Origin: Cyclobacteriaceae bacterium
GTDB lineage: Bacteria > Bacteroidota > Bacteroidia > Cytophagales > Cyclobacteriaceae
Length of the DNA: 64,000 nt
NCBI GenBank assembly: GCA_025808415.1
Contig: CP075525.1
Coordinates: forward strand, 1,597,501 to 1,661,500
Direction: 5' to 3'
A program made the position numbers and the translations under genes. A model generated the notes under the pieces. That model was not told the origin of the DNA, did not search any database, and saw nothing but the letters and a program-made list of their open reading frames with translations. Shown here in pieces: positions 1 to 9,306 of the stretch; position 1 is the stretch's first letter, and each line of letters starts with the position of its first letter.

Positions 1-648
1 CAAAACTCAGTCAATCCCACACCGAATTTCAGTCGGGGAAGGATTATCATTATCGGTGGCGATGACTCCAAGGATGATTCAGGCCCGGCTGTCAACTACC
101 ATCAACTGGACCGGTTGGTAATCCAGGTAAATGAAACGAATATGCTTACGCCTACAGCAGAAATCTTGTCGCGTCTTTTGCAACGAAGGCACTATGGTGT
201 GGTAGATTATGAAATTGAAATACCTGAGTTGTTATTGAAACAACAACAGCGCACCAACGATATTTTTAATTATGTACTTGGTGCGATAGCCGGCATTTCA
301 TTGTTGGTTGGTGGTATTGGTATTATGAACATTATGCTTGCTTCGGTATTGGAGCGCATCAAAGAAATCGGGTTGCGCCTGGCCATCGGTGCACAAAAGA
401 ATGACATTGTGCAACAATTTCTTTTTGAAGCCGTGATGATCAGCGTAAGCGGTGGCATTATAGGAGTTATGCTGGGCGTTACCTTAGCCATGCTGGTTTC
501 TTCTTTTGCCAATATTCCAACCGTTATCAGTTTTACATCAATCATACTATCCTTTGGTGTGGCCGCCACCGTGGGCCTTATTTTTGGTATTGCCCCGGCA
601 CGCAAAGCAGCTATGCAGGATCCTATTACATCGTTACGTTATGAATAA
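1..648 (+). CDS. MacB-like ABC transporter permease, C-terminal part (5' end outside window)
   Basis: The reading frame is open from base 1 to the TAA at 646-648, so the gene is cut by the window edge; only about 215 codons are seen. The visible part is the FtsX-like permease domain: a hydrophobic segment running into the motif GGIGIMNIMLASVLERIKEI and then LRLAIGA, which is typical of MacB-type permeases, followed by two more membrane segments and a charged tail. By family, it would be the inner-membrane part of a tripartite exporter. The next gene is an outer-membrane TolC-like channel whose ATG overlaps this gene by 8 nt, which fits a shared operon. The adaptor and the ATPase are expected upstream. 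Confidence 0.85.
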   Translation, partial: QNSVNPTPNFSRGRIIIIGGDDSKDDSGPAVNYHQLDRLVIQVNETNMLTPTAEILSRLLQRRHYGVVDYEIEIPELLLKQQQRTNDIFNYVLGAIAGISLLVGGIGIMNIMLASVLERIKEIGLRLAIGAQKNDIVQQFLFEAVMISVSGGIIGVMLGVTLAMLVSSFANIPTVISFTSIILSFGVAATVGLIFGIAPARKAAMQDPITSLRYE

Positions 649-2110
649 TACATTTCGAACCGGAATGCTGGCCTGGATGTTAACAGCCATATGCATACCA
701 ACTTTCGCACAACAAAAGTACACGCTGCAAGATGTGATCGAACTGGCCAAAAGCCAGTCGCCACTTTCGCGCCAGGCCGAAACGAGGCGTGAAAACCGGT
801 ATTGGCAGTATCGGTTTTTCAGGTCAAATTTTAATCCGCAGTTGCGTTTAAGTGGCACCCTACCTGCCTATACTAAAAGCGTTAGCCAGGCCCCGTTGGC
901 GGATGGCTCCTTCCGGTATACCCAAGTGGAACAATCAAACAATAACCTTAACCTGGGCCTGGTACAACCGCTGTTTTTTACGGGGGGAACTGTTTCGGTG
1001 AATTCAAGTTTGCAATACTTCAATAATTACCTGGCTGAGTTTCCACAGCCGGGTGAACAGTGGGGCGGCACGGTGATGAACATTCAACTTACCCAGCCCA
1101 TTTTTGCCTTCAACACACTTCGGTGGGACCGTAAAACTGAGCCCCTTCGTTATGAAGAATCGCGCAGGAGTTACGTGGAAGAAATGGAATTTATCTCACA
1201 AACAGCCGTTTCACGGTTTTTTGATGTGCTGGATGCACAGATAAACCTGCAAATAGCAGAGTTCAACCTGGCCAATAACGACACCATCTACAAAATTGAA
1301 GAGGGGCGGTACAACATAGGCACTACACCAAAGGATAAACTATTGCAGGCCGAGTTGCAGCTTCTGCGTTCACGTCAGGATGTTACCCAGGCCAAAATCA
1401 ATTTACAGATTGCACGGTTGCAGATGCGAAGTTATTTAGGCCTACGTAACAATGAACAATTTGAATTAGTACTGCCCGAAGAAATTCCTCCGCTGTACCT
1501 CACTGTCGATCAGGCCATGCAACTGGCCAAAGAAAATCGGGCTGATTTTATTGCCTTTGAAAGGCGAAAGATCGAAGCCGACAGGGAAGTGGCGCAGGCA
1601 CGTGGTCAACGTTTTCAAACCAACTTAACGGCAGCATTCGGATTGAACAATAACGGATTGGCCTTACCGGATATTTACCAAAACCCTACCCAGCAACAAA
1701 CTTTTGCACTTTCATTGAATGTACCCATTATCGATTGGGGCCGAAACCAGGCCCGCATGCAAACCGCATTGGCCAACAAAAAACTGAACGACTATGTGAT
1801 TGCCCAGGATGAGGTAAATTTTGAGCAGGAAATTATCACGCAAGTCGGGCAGTTTGATGTTTTGTTAAGCCAGATTGAAATCACTAAAAAATCGGATGAA
1901 GTAGCCAACGAACGCTATGTGGTTTCACAAAACCGTTATCTCATTGGTAAAATCGATATTACTAACCTGAATATTGCCCTTACTGAAAAGGATGCTGCCA
2001 AGCGCAGTTATGTGGGGGCCCTGCGTTCATTCTGGACATCGTACTATGACTTGCGCAGGTTAACCTTGTATGATTTTTCAAACAGGAGATTGCTTTATAC
2101 CCATGAGTAG
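641..2110 (+). CDS. TolC-family outer membrane efflux protein
   Basis: The protein is 489 aa. The ATG at 641 overlaps the end of the permease gene by 8 nt and gives a good signal peptide ending near residue 23 (TFAQQ), so I chose it over longer in-frame extensions. The body has the alternating helical pattern of outer membrane efflux proteins (OEP/TolC family), rich in Q, N, A and R with long amphipathic helices around residues 190-300 and 380-470. By family it forms a trimeric channel through the outer membrane and periplasm. Context with the MacB-like permease suggests export of a drug, peptide or lipid. The substrate cannot be told. Confidence 0.85.
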   Translation: MNNTFRTGMLAWMLTAICIPTFAQQKYTLQDVIELAKSQSPLSRQAETRRENRYWQYRFFRSNFNPQLRLSGTLPAYTKSVSQAPLADGSFRYTQVEQSNNNLNLGLVQPLFFTGGTVSVNSSLQYFNNYLAEFPQPGEQWGGTVMNIQLTQPIFAFNTLRWDRKTEPLRYEESRRSYVEEMEFISQTAVSRFFDVLDAQINLQIAEFNLANNDTIYKIEEGRYNIGTTPKDKLLQAELQLLRSRQDVTQAKINLQIARLQMRSYLGLRNNEQFELVLPEEIPPLYLTVDQAMQLAKENRADFIAFERRKIEADREVAQARGQRFQTNLTAAFGLNNNGLALPDIYQNPTQQQTFALSLNVPIIDWGRNQARMQTALANKKLNDYVIAQDEVNFEQEIITQVGQFDVLLSQIEITKKSDEVANERYVVSQNRYLIGKIDITNLNIALTEKDAAKRSYVGALRSFWTSYYDLRRLTLYDFSNRRLLYTHE

Positions 2111-2174
2111 CGTATTGCACGCCTCTTCATTTTAAATTGCCCCTGCGAATCCTATCTTGGTCTTTTAAAAACCT

Positions 2175-3524
2175 ATGAAGCGGATACTGCGTTATTTACT
2201 CTATTTTTTTGGGGCTCTTTTGGCACTGGTGGTATTTATCGCCCTGATAAGCATTGCGCCCGTTAACCGGAGCATTGACCGTTCGGATGAGTTGCTGACA
2301 ATGCAGGAAAAAATAAAATCATTACCGCCAGTAGCCCAAAACATCTCATCCTTTTATGCAGGTTACGCCAAGGTAAACCTTACCCCATCATTTCCGGTGG
2401 CCACTGCAGGATACGGAAAGCGAAAAGGTAAACTGATTGAAAGTATCCGCGATTCGGTTTTTGTGCGCGCAATGGTATTGCATAATGGTGCCCAACGTGT
2501 AGCCATTGTTAGTGCCGATTTACTGATCATCCCACCTGCCGTTACCACTTTGTTAGAGCGGGAACTTCCGTTAATCGGTTTTTCCCTTAACAATACTTAT
2601 TTGGGTGCTACCCATACCCATAACAGCATTGGTAATTGGGGGGAGGGCGCAGCAGCCTTTTTATACGGTGCTTATAATGAACAAGTGGTGCGGTTTATGG
2701 TGGATCAGATAAAAGAGGCCATAGCAACAGCAAACCGCACGGTAAGGCCGGCAGTACTTAAAGCCGGAACAATAGCCGTTCCCCATGCTGTTCGAAACAG
2801 GCTTATCAGCAACGGGCCCGTGGACTCCTTGCTTCGGGTGGTGGAGATACAACAGGATAATAACCGTAAACAAATCTTGCTAAGCTATACCGCACATGCT
2901 ACCTGTTTGACTTCAAAAGATTTAAGCTTGTCGCGCGATTACCCCGGAGCCTTGGTGGATGCCCTGGAAGCACAAGGATATTCCTTTGCGATGTTTATGG
3001 CCGGAGCGGTGGGCAGCCATGCCTGCCGTATTCCGGAGGGTGAAGATTGCATCACTTGGATGGGCACTGAACTGGCCAATTATTTTCAAGAGCATAGAGA
3101 TTCTTTATTATCAATAAGCAGTAGTGTTTTGGCTTTTTACCGGGTGCCGTTGTTGCTGCCCGGTCCGCAGCCCAAGCTTACGGGCTCGCTTAGCCTACGT
3201 CCCTGGCTTTTTCGCTACGCCTTCGGTGAATACCCGGTGTACTTAAATGCTTTGCGGATTGGAAATGTATTAATGATCGGCACACCCTGCGATTATTCCG
3301 GTGAGTTTAATCATCACCTCGATCAGTATGCCAATAAATATGGACTAAATGTTATGTTAACCAGTTTCAATGGCGGTTATATAGGGTATGTAACTCCCGA
3401 TAAGTATTTTGATCAAAATCATTACGAGACGCGTTTAATGAACTGGTATGGCTATGGCAATGGCGAATATGTTACCTCGTGTATCGAAGCCCTCATTGAC
3501 CACAACGGATACAATCACTTTTGA
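2175..3524 (+). CDS. Neutral/alkaline non-lysosomal ceramidase-like protein
   Basis: 449 aa. An N-terminal membrane anchor (about residues 5-27) is followed by a domain like the N-terminal half of neutral ceramidases (Pfam Ceramidase_alk): AGYAKVNLTP, AGYGKR, SADLL and the metal-site motif GATHTHNS near residue 147. The region that holds the nucleophile in true ceramidases (GDVSP) reads MAGAVGSHAC here, so the catalytic serine is not in the usual context and the substrate may differ. It is shorter than full ceramidases (about 650 aa). It probably acts on the outer face of the inner membrane on an amide-linked lipid or related compound. Bacteroidota make sphingolipids, so this is plausible but inferred. 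The SDR gene starts 3 nt after it. Confidence 0.7.
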   Translation: MKRILRYLLYFFGALLALVVFIALISIAPVNRSIDRSDELLTMQEKIKSLPPVAQNISSFYAGYAKVNLTPSFPVATAGYGKRKGKLIESIRDSVFVRAMVLHNGAQRVAIVSADLLIIPPAVTTLLERELPLIGFSLNNTYLGATHTHNSIGNWGEGAAAFLYGAYNEQVVRFMVDQIKEAIATANRTVRPAVLKAGTIAVPHAVRNRLISNGPVDSLLRVVEIQQDNNRKQILLSYTAHATCLTSKDLSLSRDYPGALVDALEAQGYSFAMFMAGAVGSHACRIPEGEDCITWMGTELANYFQEHRDSLLSISSSVLAFYRVPLLLPGPQPKLTGSLSLRPWLFRYAFGEYPVYLNALRIGNVLMIGTPCDYSGEFNHHLDQYANKYGLNVMLTSFNGGYIGYVTPDKYFDQNHYETRLMNWYGYGNGEYVTSCIEALIDHNGYNHF

Positions 3525-3527
3525 AGC

Positions 3528-4334
3528 ATGCTGCACCCGGTAGCTATTATAACAGGTGCGGGCAGTGGAATGGGTTTGCATTTCGCGCAAACCTTGGCCC
3601 AAAATCAATTTAAAATTTGCCTGGTAGATATTAACCTTGATACAGTTACGGATTTATTGCCTGAGTACGGGCAGGTGATGCACTATAAAATGGATGTTCG
3701 TTCGGCAGAGGCATGGCAGGATTTGCTCCGAAAAGTAGTGGAGGCTTTCGGACAACTGAATTACCTGTTCAATTTTGCCGGCATTGTTCAACCCGGTTTT
3801 ATATATAATGCCGACATAACCCTTATCGATAAACACATGGATATTAATGCCAAGGGTAGTATGTATGGTACCAAAGTGATTGGTGATTATATGAAGAAGC
3901 AGGGTGGCGGCCATATCATAAACATCGCTTCGCTTGCCGGTATCGCACCTATACCGGGCATAGGATTGTATAGTGCTTCAAAATTTGCTATCCGGGGTTT
4001 TTCGCTTGCGGCAGCCATGGAATATAAACCCTTTGGTGTTTCGGTTAGCGTGGTGTGCCCGGATTTGGTGAAAACACCCATGTATGATCTTGAACTTCAG
4101 TTTAAGGATGAAACAGCCCTTGTATTTTCCGGCACCCTGAAAGCTCTTGAACCTGCTGATATAACCCGTGAGCTTTTGAAGCTGATGAAAACAAAAAAGC
4201 GGGAGATATGCATTCCGGCATCACGCGGGCGACTGGCAAAGTTAGCGGCCCTGTGGCCATGGTTGGCCGATCGGGTTCGTGCTGCATTAACCCGTAAAGG
4301 ATTGACCCAAATGAAAAAGCTTAAAGGCGGGTAA
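3528..4334 (+). CDS. Short-chain dehydrogenase/reductase
   Basis: 268 aa classical SDR. It has the nucleotide-binding TGAGSGMG at residues 9-16, an acidic residue after beta-2 (VDIN), NFAG in place of NNAG, and the catalytic S...YSASK motif. The aspartate after beta-2 suggests NAD(H) rather than NADP(H). It starts 3 nt after the ceramidase-like gene and is probably cotranscribed, so it may work on a lipid-derived alcohol or ketone; that is inference. The basic C-terminal tail ends inside the 3' end of the convergent GNAT gene (14-nt overlap). Confidence 0.85.
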   Translation: MLHPVAIITGAGSGMGLHFAQTLAQNQFKICLVDINLDTVTDLLPEYGQVMHYKMDVRSAEAWQDLLRKVVEAFGQLNYLFNFAGIVQPGFIYNADITLIDKHMDINAKGSMYGTKVIGDYMKKQGGGHIINIASLAGIAPIPGIGLYSASKFAIRGFSLAAAMEYKPFGVSVSVVCPDLVKTPMYDLELQFKDETALVFSGTLKALEPADITRELLKLMKTKKREICIPASRGRLAKLAALWPWLADRVRAALTRKGLTQMKKLKGG

Positions 4335-4857
4335 GTTCCGTTAAATCCTTTTTCATTAGAATATCTGTTTGAGGATCGGTACCCAATAAAAAAATGTGTG
4401 AGCCATAAGGAGTAAATCCCCAACGCTTATAAAAATGGATAGCCCGATCATTATGCTCCCATACACCTAACCATAAGGTTTGGTAGCCCAGGTCCTGCCC
4501 GAAAGTTATGGCATGGTGCAGTAGTGCCGAACCAACTTTTTTTTCAAGGTACGCTTTGAGTACATAAATCCGTTCCAGTTCCAGTGCGTGGGTAGGCTGC
4601 GGTTGATCAGGATGGCTCCCTAATCGTAGCTTCATGTAACCAATGGGTTGGTTTTCCTGCAAGGCTATGAAAAATTTATTATTGTAATCGTTTAGTTCTT
4701 TGATTACCTGCTCCAAAGAAAAATTTTCCGCAAGATATTCTTGCATGTCGGCCTCTGTGTTGAGGTGTGCAAATGTTTCCGAAAAAGTGGTTTTTCCAAG
4801 ATGGGCCAAGGTGGTTGCATCATGCAAGGTTGCCGGATGGATTTCAATGGAGTTCAC
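4321..4857 (-). CDS. GNAT-family N-acetyltransferase
   Basis: 178 aa GNAT fold. The acetyl-CoA pyrophosphate-binding region is around LERIYVLKAYLEKKVGSALL, with the A-motif weakened to KVGSAL, and the family's C-terminal NDRAIHFYKRWGF follows. By family it acetylates an amino group of a small molecule or a protein N-terminus; the substrate is unknown. It is convergent with the SDR gene and shares 14 nt with it. It lies downstream of the YfhO-like gene on the same strand with a 9-nt gap, so it may be transcribed with it. Confidence 0.8.
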   Translation of the reverse strand: MNSIEIHPATLHDATTLAHLGKTTFSETFAHLNTEADMQEYLAENFSLEQVIKELNDYNNKFFIALQENQPIGYMKLRLGSHPDQPQPTHALELERIYVLKAYLEKKVGSALLHHAITFGQDLGYQTLWLGVWEHNDRAIHFYKRWGFTPYGSHIFLLGTDPQTDILMKKDLTELTRL

Positions 4858-4866
4858 AACCCAAGA

Positions 4867-7293
4867 TCAATTTTCCGTGCGCCAACTCCAGCCAATACTT
4901 CCCAGTAAAATCAACAACACCAACCACGATGAGGCCGTTGTAATTGGGTTTCCGGTTGTATAGGATTTTGGGGCAAACCGGAACTCAATAGTATGTTTGC
5001 CAGCCGGTATTTCCAGTGCGCGTAAAACAAAATTGGCGCGGATAATAGATGCCTCGTTTCCGTCAATGGTGGCTGACCAACCTATCGGATAATAGATTTC
5101 TGAAAACACCGCCAACCCGTTAGTATTGGTTGTGGCTTCATAGGTCATCCGGTTAGGTGTGTTTTCGATAAGCCGTATCGTGGCGCTGCTATCGGGTGTT
5201 AATCCGGAAACAGTAAATTTTGACACATCAATAACGGCCTGCGTTTTGGAATCAATGCCGCAGGTTTTCTGTATTTCTTCATTTGCTGAGTTCACCGGTA
5301 CAATTTCCTGCACAAACCAACCTGGGCCGTTTGCCTCAGGGTTGGTGATTACGTTCTCGCGGTTTTGTCCGTACATGATGTACTTTGTGTTGAGCATGTT
5401 CAATACCGGGTATTTTGAGAAATCAAATCTGCCTTGTTGCGCTTCGCTGATAAAGGAAGTGAACTCTTTGGTAATGCATGAATCATACAAATCCTGGTAG
5501 CGTTTCAGCTTGGCGCCATGGTAGCCGCCAATGGAATTATGGTAATAGGAGGTAAGCGCATCACTCATGGGCCCGTTTATGTTCATCACACGGAAGTAGC
5601 TTTTGTCGTCCAGTACTTCCTGGTCGCCAGCGCTAAGTTGTATTCCGGCATTCTTGCTTTTGCGTTGATAATTGTCTTTTGAAAAGTATCGCCTGTCAAC
5701 AACGGCAACATCCATCAACACAAAAAAGATAAGCATGCCATAAAAAGCTGAAGGCAACTTTTTGAACACTTCGAAATAGATCAGAATAAATGCGCCAGCA
5801 ATAAAGGTCAGGGAACGAAAGGCATCTGCCCGAAGCAAACTTCTCCGTTCATCACGCAAGGCGTTTACAAACCAGGCGGGTAAACCGCTTTCGCCATCTT
5901 TCAAAAAGCTGAACATGCCTGCCGCGAGTATCAACACCAAGCAAAGTCCGCCACTGGCACCCAGGGCAATGAGAAGTTTCTTCTTGTTTTCATTTTTAAG
6001 CCCAGCGTCTATCAGGCGTTGAAGGCCGGTCATGCCTAACAACGGCATGGCAAACAGTGTGATGACAATAGCAAAAGTTACCGACCGGAATTTATTGTAA
6101 CCGGGAAAGTAATCGAACATAAAATAATTAAACCCTGCAAAATTGCTACCCCATGTAAGCATGATAGCGATTACACTCAAGGGTACCAGCCACCACACGT
6201 ATTTTCGGTCACTAAAAATGATGCCTGTAATAAACAGGAAGAATATAATTGCTCCAGCGTAATAAGGTGCGGATAGACTTTGTGGGCCCCAATAGGCGGG
6301 GTGGGCCATTTGCTGCGGATTATATTGAATGCCCTGTGTGTTCAACGCTTTTCGTACAGCACTGCCCTCATCGGCAAAAACATTTTGCATACTTGAGCCT
6401 CCGTAAAAGTTTGGCACCAACAAGGTCATTGGTTCCAAAATGCCATTACTGTATTCAAACGCGTAATCTTTCCGAAGGCCATCCGTGGGCTGTGTACCGG
6501 GTTTTGATAGCTCTGATTTTCCGCGAATAGAATATTTACTGTATTCGCTGATTGACCACAACGGGCCAAAGAATGAACCGACTGACAGAAGTGCTGCCGG
6601 TATAAGAATCGCTACATTTCTTACCAGATCTACGACTTTCTTTTCCTGAACAGCATAGATAAGTTGCACCAATCCATAGCCCAAAACAATCAGGGCAAGG
6701 TAGTAGGTTATCTGCAAATGGTTTTCGCGCAGGTGAAGTGCCAGTGCAGCGGTAGTTAAACCAAAACCTAAAATTCGTTTCCCGGTAAACGTTAGATGTA
6801 TACCCGCCATAACTAACGGCATAAAAGCAATGGCGCCAATGCGGGCATTGTGCCCGGCAGCAAGGCCAACAATCATGTACGATGAAAGCCCGAAGGCGAT
6901 GGCTCCGGCTATGGCCAGGTAAGGCTTTACACGAAAGGCCAGCAACAGAATGTAATAGCAGAGAAAGGCAAGGAAAATATTTCTAACCGGATGTGGCAAG
7001 CCTAATGCAAGCGCAATTTTTAAACCCGTAATAGCCTGGTAGCCCCATTCTACATTGATCAGGTAGGCAGGCATACCGCTGAACATATTAGGTGCCCACA
7101 AACCCTCTTCACCTGTTTTTTCCCGAAAATCACGCAGTGCCTTGGCTGCTCCTACCGATTGGGTTATGTCCTGTTGATTGATGGCTTTGTTTTCAAAGAA
7201 GACCGGGCCAAAAAAGAACACCGTAACAATTAGAAAGATAAGTACAGCAACTACATGAGGGAGAATGTGTTGCGCGAAGTTTAGTTTTTTCAT
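4867..7293 (-). CDS. YfhO-family multi-pass membrane protein
   Basis: 808 aa from the ATG at 7293; a longer reading would need a TTG at 7314. About a dozen hydrophobic segments occupy residues 8-560, after which comes a soluble C-terminal domain. The early FFGPVFFENKAINQQDITQ and ENHLQITYYLAL stretches match the YfhO/GT-C-like family common in Bacteroidota. Related proteins of this family are linked to glycosylation of lipoteichoic acid in Firmicutes. In Bacteroidota the role is not settled, so a lipid-linked sugar transferase role is inference. The C-terminal beta-rich part (GLAVFSEIYYPIGW) is the usual family tail. Confidence 0.8.
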   Translation of the reverse strand: MKKLNFAQHILPHVVAVLIFLIVTVFFFGPVFFENKAINQQDITQSVGAAKALRDFREKTGEEGLWAPNMFSGMPAYLINVEWGYQAITGLKIALALGLPHPVRNIFLAFLCYYILLLAFRVKPYLAIAGAIAFGLSSYMIVGLAAGHNARIGAIAFMPLVMAGIHLTFTGKRILGFGLTTAALALHLRENHLQITYYLALIVLGYGLVQLIYAVQEKKVVDLVRNVAILIPAALLSVGSFFGPLWSISEYSKYSIRGKSELSKPGTQPTDGLRKDYAFEYSNGILEPMTLLVPNFYGGSSMQNVFADEGSAVRKALNTQGIQYNPQQMAHPAYWGPQSLSAPYYAGAIIFFLFITGIIFSDRKYVWWLVPLSVIAIMLTWGSNFAGFNYFMFDYFPGYNKFRSVTFAIVITLFAMPLLGMTGLQRLIDAGLKNENKKKLLIALGASGGLCLVLILAAGMFSFLKDGESGLPAWFVNALRDERRSLLRADAFRSLTFIAGAFILIYFEVFKKLPSAFYGMLIFFVLMDVAVVDRRYFSKDNYQRKSKNAGIQLSAGDQEVLDDKSYFRVMNINGPMSDALTSYYHNSIGGYHGAKLKRYQDLYDSCITKEFTSFISEAQQGRFDFSKYPVLNMLNTKYIMYGQNRENVITNPEANGPGWFVQEIVPVNSANEEIQKTCGIDSKTQAVIDVSKFTVSGLTPDSSATIRLIENTPNRMTYEATTNTNGLAVFSEIYYPIGWSATIDGNEASIIRANFVLRALEIPAGKHTIEFRFAPKSYTTGNPITTASSWLVLLILLGSIGWSWRTEN

Positions 7294-7360
7294 ACAAATG
7301 GATAGAGCCTGCAAAATAGAACGCTGGATGGATAATCCATACGATCAGGGAATTGAAATT

Positions 7361-7870
7361 TTACTGAGCCCGACCAACTGTTATGGTAGTAAGGTTTTTC
7401 AGGTAGCGCCTTCCGGTACGTTCATCCGTAGGCACTAGAATGGATATACTTTCATTAAGGTCTTGAATACTTTTACCATCTTTTTCAACAACAAAGTAAG
7501 CCTGGTCACCTACGGTTGAATTGAACAGTTCATTCCAGGAAAATACTACCGTATAGCCATCAATAGCTTTAAAAACAAGGTAGTATTCACTGTATTCCCG
7601 TGGGTTTTCACAATCTGGTGTTACGGTCGTCAGCACCTCACGAATCAAAACGCCTTTTACATTTTTTGCTGTACTTTTCTTTTCACCCAAGTGATTAGTG
7701 ATTACAACATCGCCAATAGCAATAGCAGGGTGGTTGAGTAAACTGGTTTGATCAATTTGCATTTCGGTTTTTACCTTTCCTGAAACACTGAAGTTTTTTG
7801 TTTGTGTTTGCTGAGCGTATGTCATCAGTGACAGGCTCATGAGGATGATAGAGAATAGTTTTTGTTTCAT
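7361..7870 (-). CDS. Small secreted molybdopterin-oxidoreductase-like protein
   Basis: 169 aa, taking the ATG at 7870, which gives a signal peptide ending near MTYAQQ. The longer frame would overlap moaA. The mature part resembles the sulfite-oxidase-type molybdopterin domain in a reduced form: an SGKV...LL start, GVLIREVL, then DGYTVVFSWNELFN and a final RRYLKNL segment. It starts 4 nt after moaA on the same strand, so it is probably in the moaA transcript, which supports a link to molybdenum cofactor. I do not see the Arg-rich Mo-binding context (CxGNxR) of sulfite oxidases; whether it binds Moco is open. Confidence 0.65.
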   Translation of the reverse strand: MKQKLFSIILMSLSLMTYAQQTQTKNFSVSGKVKTEMQIDQTSLLNHPAIAIGDVVITNHLGEKKSTAKNVKGVLIREVLTTVTPDCENPREYSEYYLVFKAIDGYTVVFSWNELFNSTVGDQAYFVVEKDGKSIQDLNESISILVPTDERTGRRYLKNLTTITVGRAQ

Positions 7871-7874
7871 AACA

Positions 7875-8876
7875 TTAACCGCCAATAGTTGACATGGATT
7901 CAGATACAGGTTTATGCTTACTTCGTCTTCCTTCAGCTTCAAAACCGTCTTTAGGGCGGTGAGCAAAAGCGTTCAGTAATTGATTTTTTAGTTCTTCATC
8001 TGAACATCCTGTGCGGATCAGATCGCGAATATTCAGAACACCATCATCGTATAAACAGGTTTTAAGAGTGCCTTGCGCGGTAAGTCTGATGCGGTTACAG
8101 GTTCCGCAGAATGTTCGGCTGAACGCGGCAATAATACCAATGTTGCCGCGGTAGCCGGGTACAACATAATGATAAGCCGTGGAGAAATCCGGATCATTAA
8201 CCCTTTGAAGCGCTGGATAATACTGCTGAATGTATTCAAATATTTTTTTGTAGGTCCATGTAAGATTTGGATAGTGATTACCCTCACCATTAAAGGGCAT
8301 CTCTTCAATGAAACGCACCGAAACGTTTTTGCTTTTTGTCAGCTCGATTAAGGGAAGAATGTCATCAATATTTTTTCCTTCCATTACTACCGCATTAACC
8401 TTCACCGGAATATCATGAAGCAGTAATTGTTCGAAGGTATTCATTACGTTTTCAAATTCATCCCTACGGGTGATGGTATGAAAACGTGTTTTGTCGAGTG
8501 TATCAAGACTGAGGTTTACGGAGGCAATACCCAAAGCCTTAAGCTCTGTGATGTAGGGTGTGGTGAGTACTCCATTAGTCGTAAGATGAACATCATGAAT
8601 ACCCGGAATAGCTACAATCTTTCGGATCAGGTGCATCAGGTCGGTGCGTACAAAAGGTTCGCCTCCCGTTAACCGGATTTTGGTTATGCCCATCGAAGCC
8701 AACAGGTTTACCAGGCGTTCAATTTCCTCAAAAGTCAATAAGTCTTTTTTGGGCAGGTATTTAATGCCTTCTTCGGGCATGCAATAAAAGCAGCGCAGGT
8801 TACAGCGATCAGTAACCGCCAGGCGAAGGTAGTTGATTGCTCGTCCGTGATTATCGTATAATTTGGCATTACCCAT
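7875..8876 (-). CDS. moaA: GTP 3',8-cyclase MoaA
   Basis: 333 aa, usual length. Radical-SAM cysteines are C25, C29 and C32 (DRCNLRCFYCMPEEG), followed by the GGEP motif (residues 71-74). The second cluster is C257, C260 and C274 (FCGTCNRIR ... LKTC). The protein ends in the Gly-Gly tail that MoaA needs for activity. The reaction is GTP to 3',8-cyclo-dihydro-GTP, the first step of molybdenum cofactor synthesis, with MoaC next. It is divergent from moaD and cotranscribed with the small Moco-oxidoreductase-like gene. Confidence 0.97.
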   Translation of the reverse strand: MGNAKLYDNHGRAINYLRLAVTDRCNLRCFYCMPEEGIKYLPKKDLLTFEEIERLVNLLASMGITKIRLTGGEPFVRTDLMHLIRKIVAIPGIHDVHLTTNGVLTTPYITELKALGIASVNLSLDTLDKTRFHTITRRDEFENVMNTFEQLLLHDIPVKVNAVVMEGKNIDDILPLIELTKSKNVSVRFIEEMPFNGEGNHYPNLTWTYKKIFEYIQQYYPALQRVNDPDFSTAYHYVVPGYRGNIGIIAAFSRTFCGTCNRIRLTAQGTLKTCLYDDGVLNIRDLIRTGCSDEELKNQLLNAFAHRPKDGFEAEGRRSKHKPVSESMSTIGG

Positions 8877-8966
8877 GGTGGAAAGATATTAAATCGCCTT
8901 GTGAGTAGTACCGATTTTTTATATTTCGCGTTTAACAATCGTGTAAACGGATTAAAAGGCATTGAC

Positions 8967-9209
8967 ATGAAGTGTTCGGTTAAGACATTTGGCATCACCC
9001 GCGATATAGCCGGGGCTAAGGAAGTGGTTGTGGAATTACCGGAAGGATCAACAGTAGCGGACTTTAAGAACGAATTGTTTTCGCGATTTCCCCGGCTTTC
9101 AACTCTTACATCCTTATTTATTGCAGTAAACCAATCCTACGCTGAGGATGGCCAGGTGTTAAACGAAGAGGATGAAATTGCCCTAATCCCGCCTGTGGCC
9201 GGGGGGTAA
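8967..9209 (+). CDS. moaD: Molybdopterin synthase sulfur carrier subunit MoaD
   Basis: 80 aa from the ATG at 8967, giving the usual length; an upstream in-frame extension to 8901 would add 22 unlike residues. It is a ubiquitin-like fold with the EDEIALIPPVAGG end. The terminal Gly-Gly is thiocarboxylated in the family and inserted into the large subunit MoaE, which is the next gene on the same strand. No MoeB-type adenylyltransferase is visible in this window. Confidence 0.93.
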   Translation: MKCSVKTFGITRDIAGAKEVVVELPEGSTVADFKNELFSRFPRLSTLTSLFIAVNQSYAEDGQVLNEEDEIALIPPVAGG

Positions 9210-9306
9210 AAATCCTTCTTTTGATTCTCCTTGCTTTTTCTTTGTCAAAATCCTACTTTCAATTTCCCCTTCTGGTTTCTTATTTCTAACTAAACCGTTT
9301 GAACGT

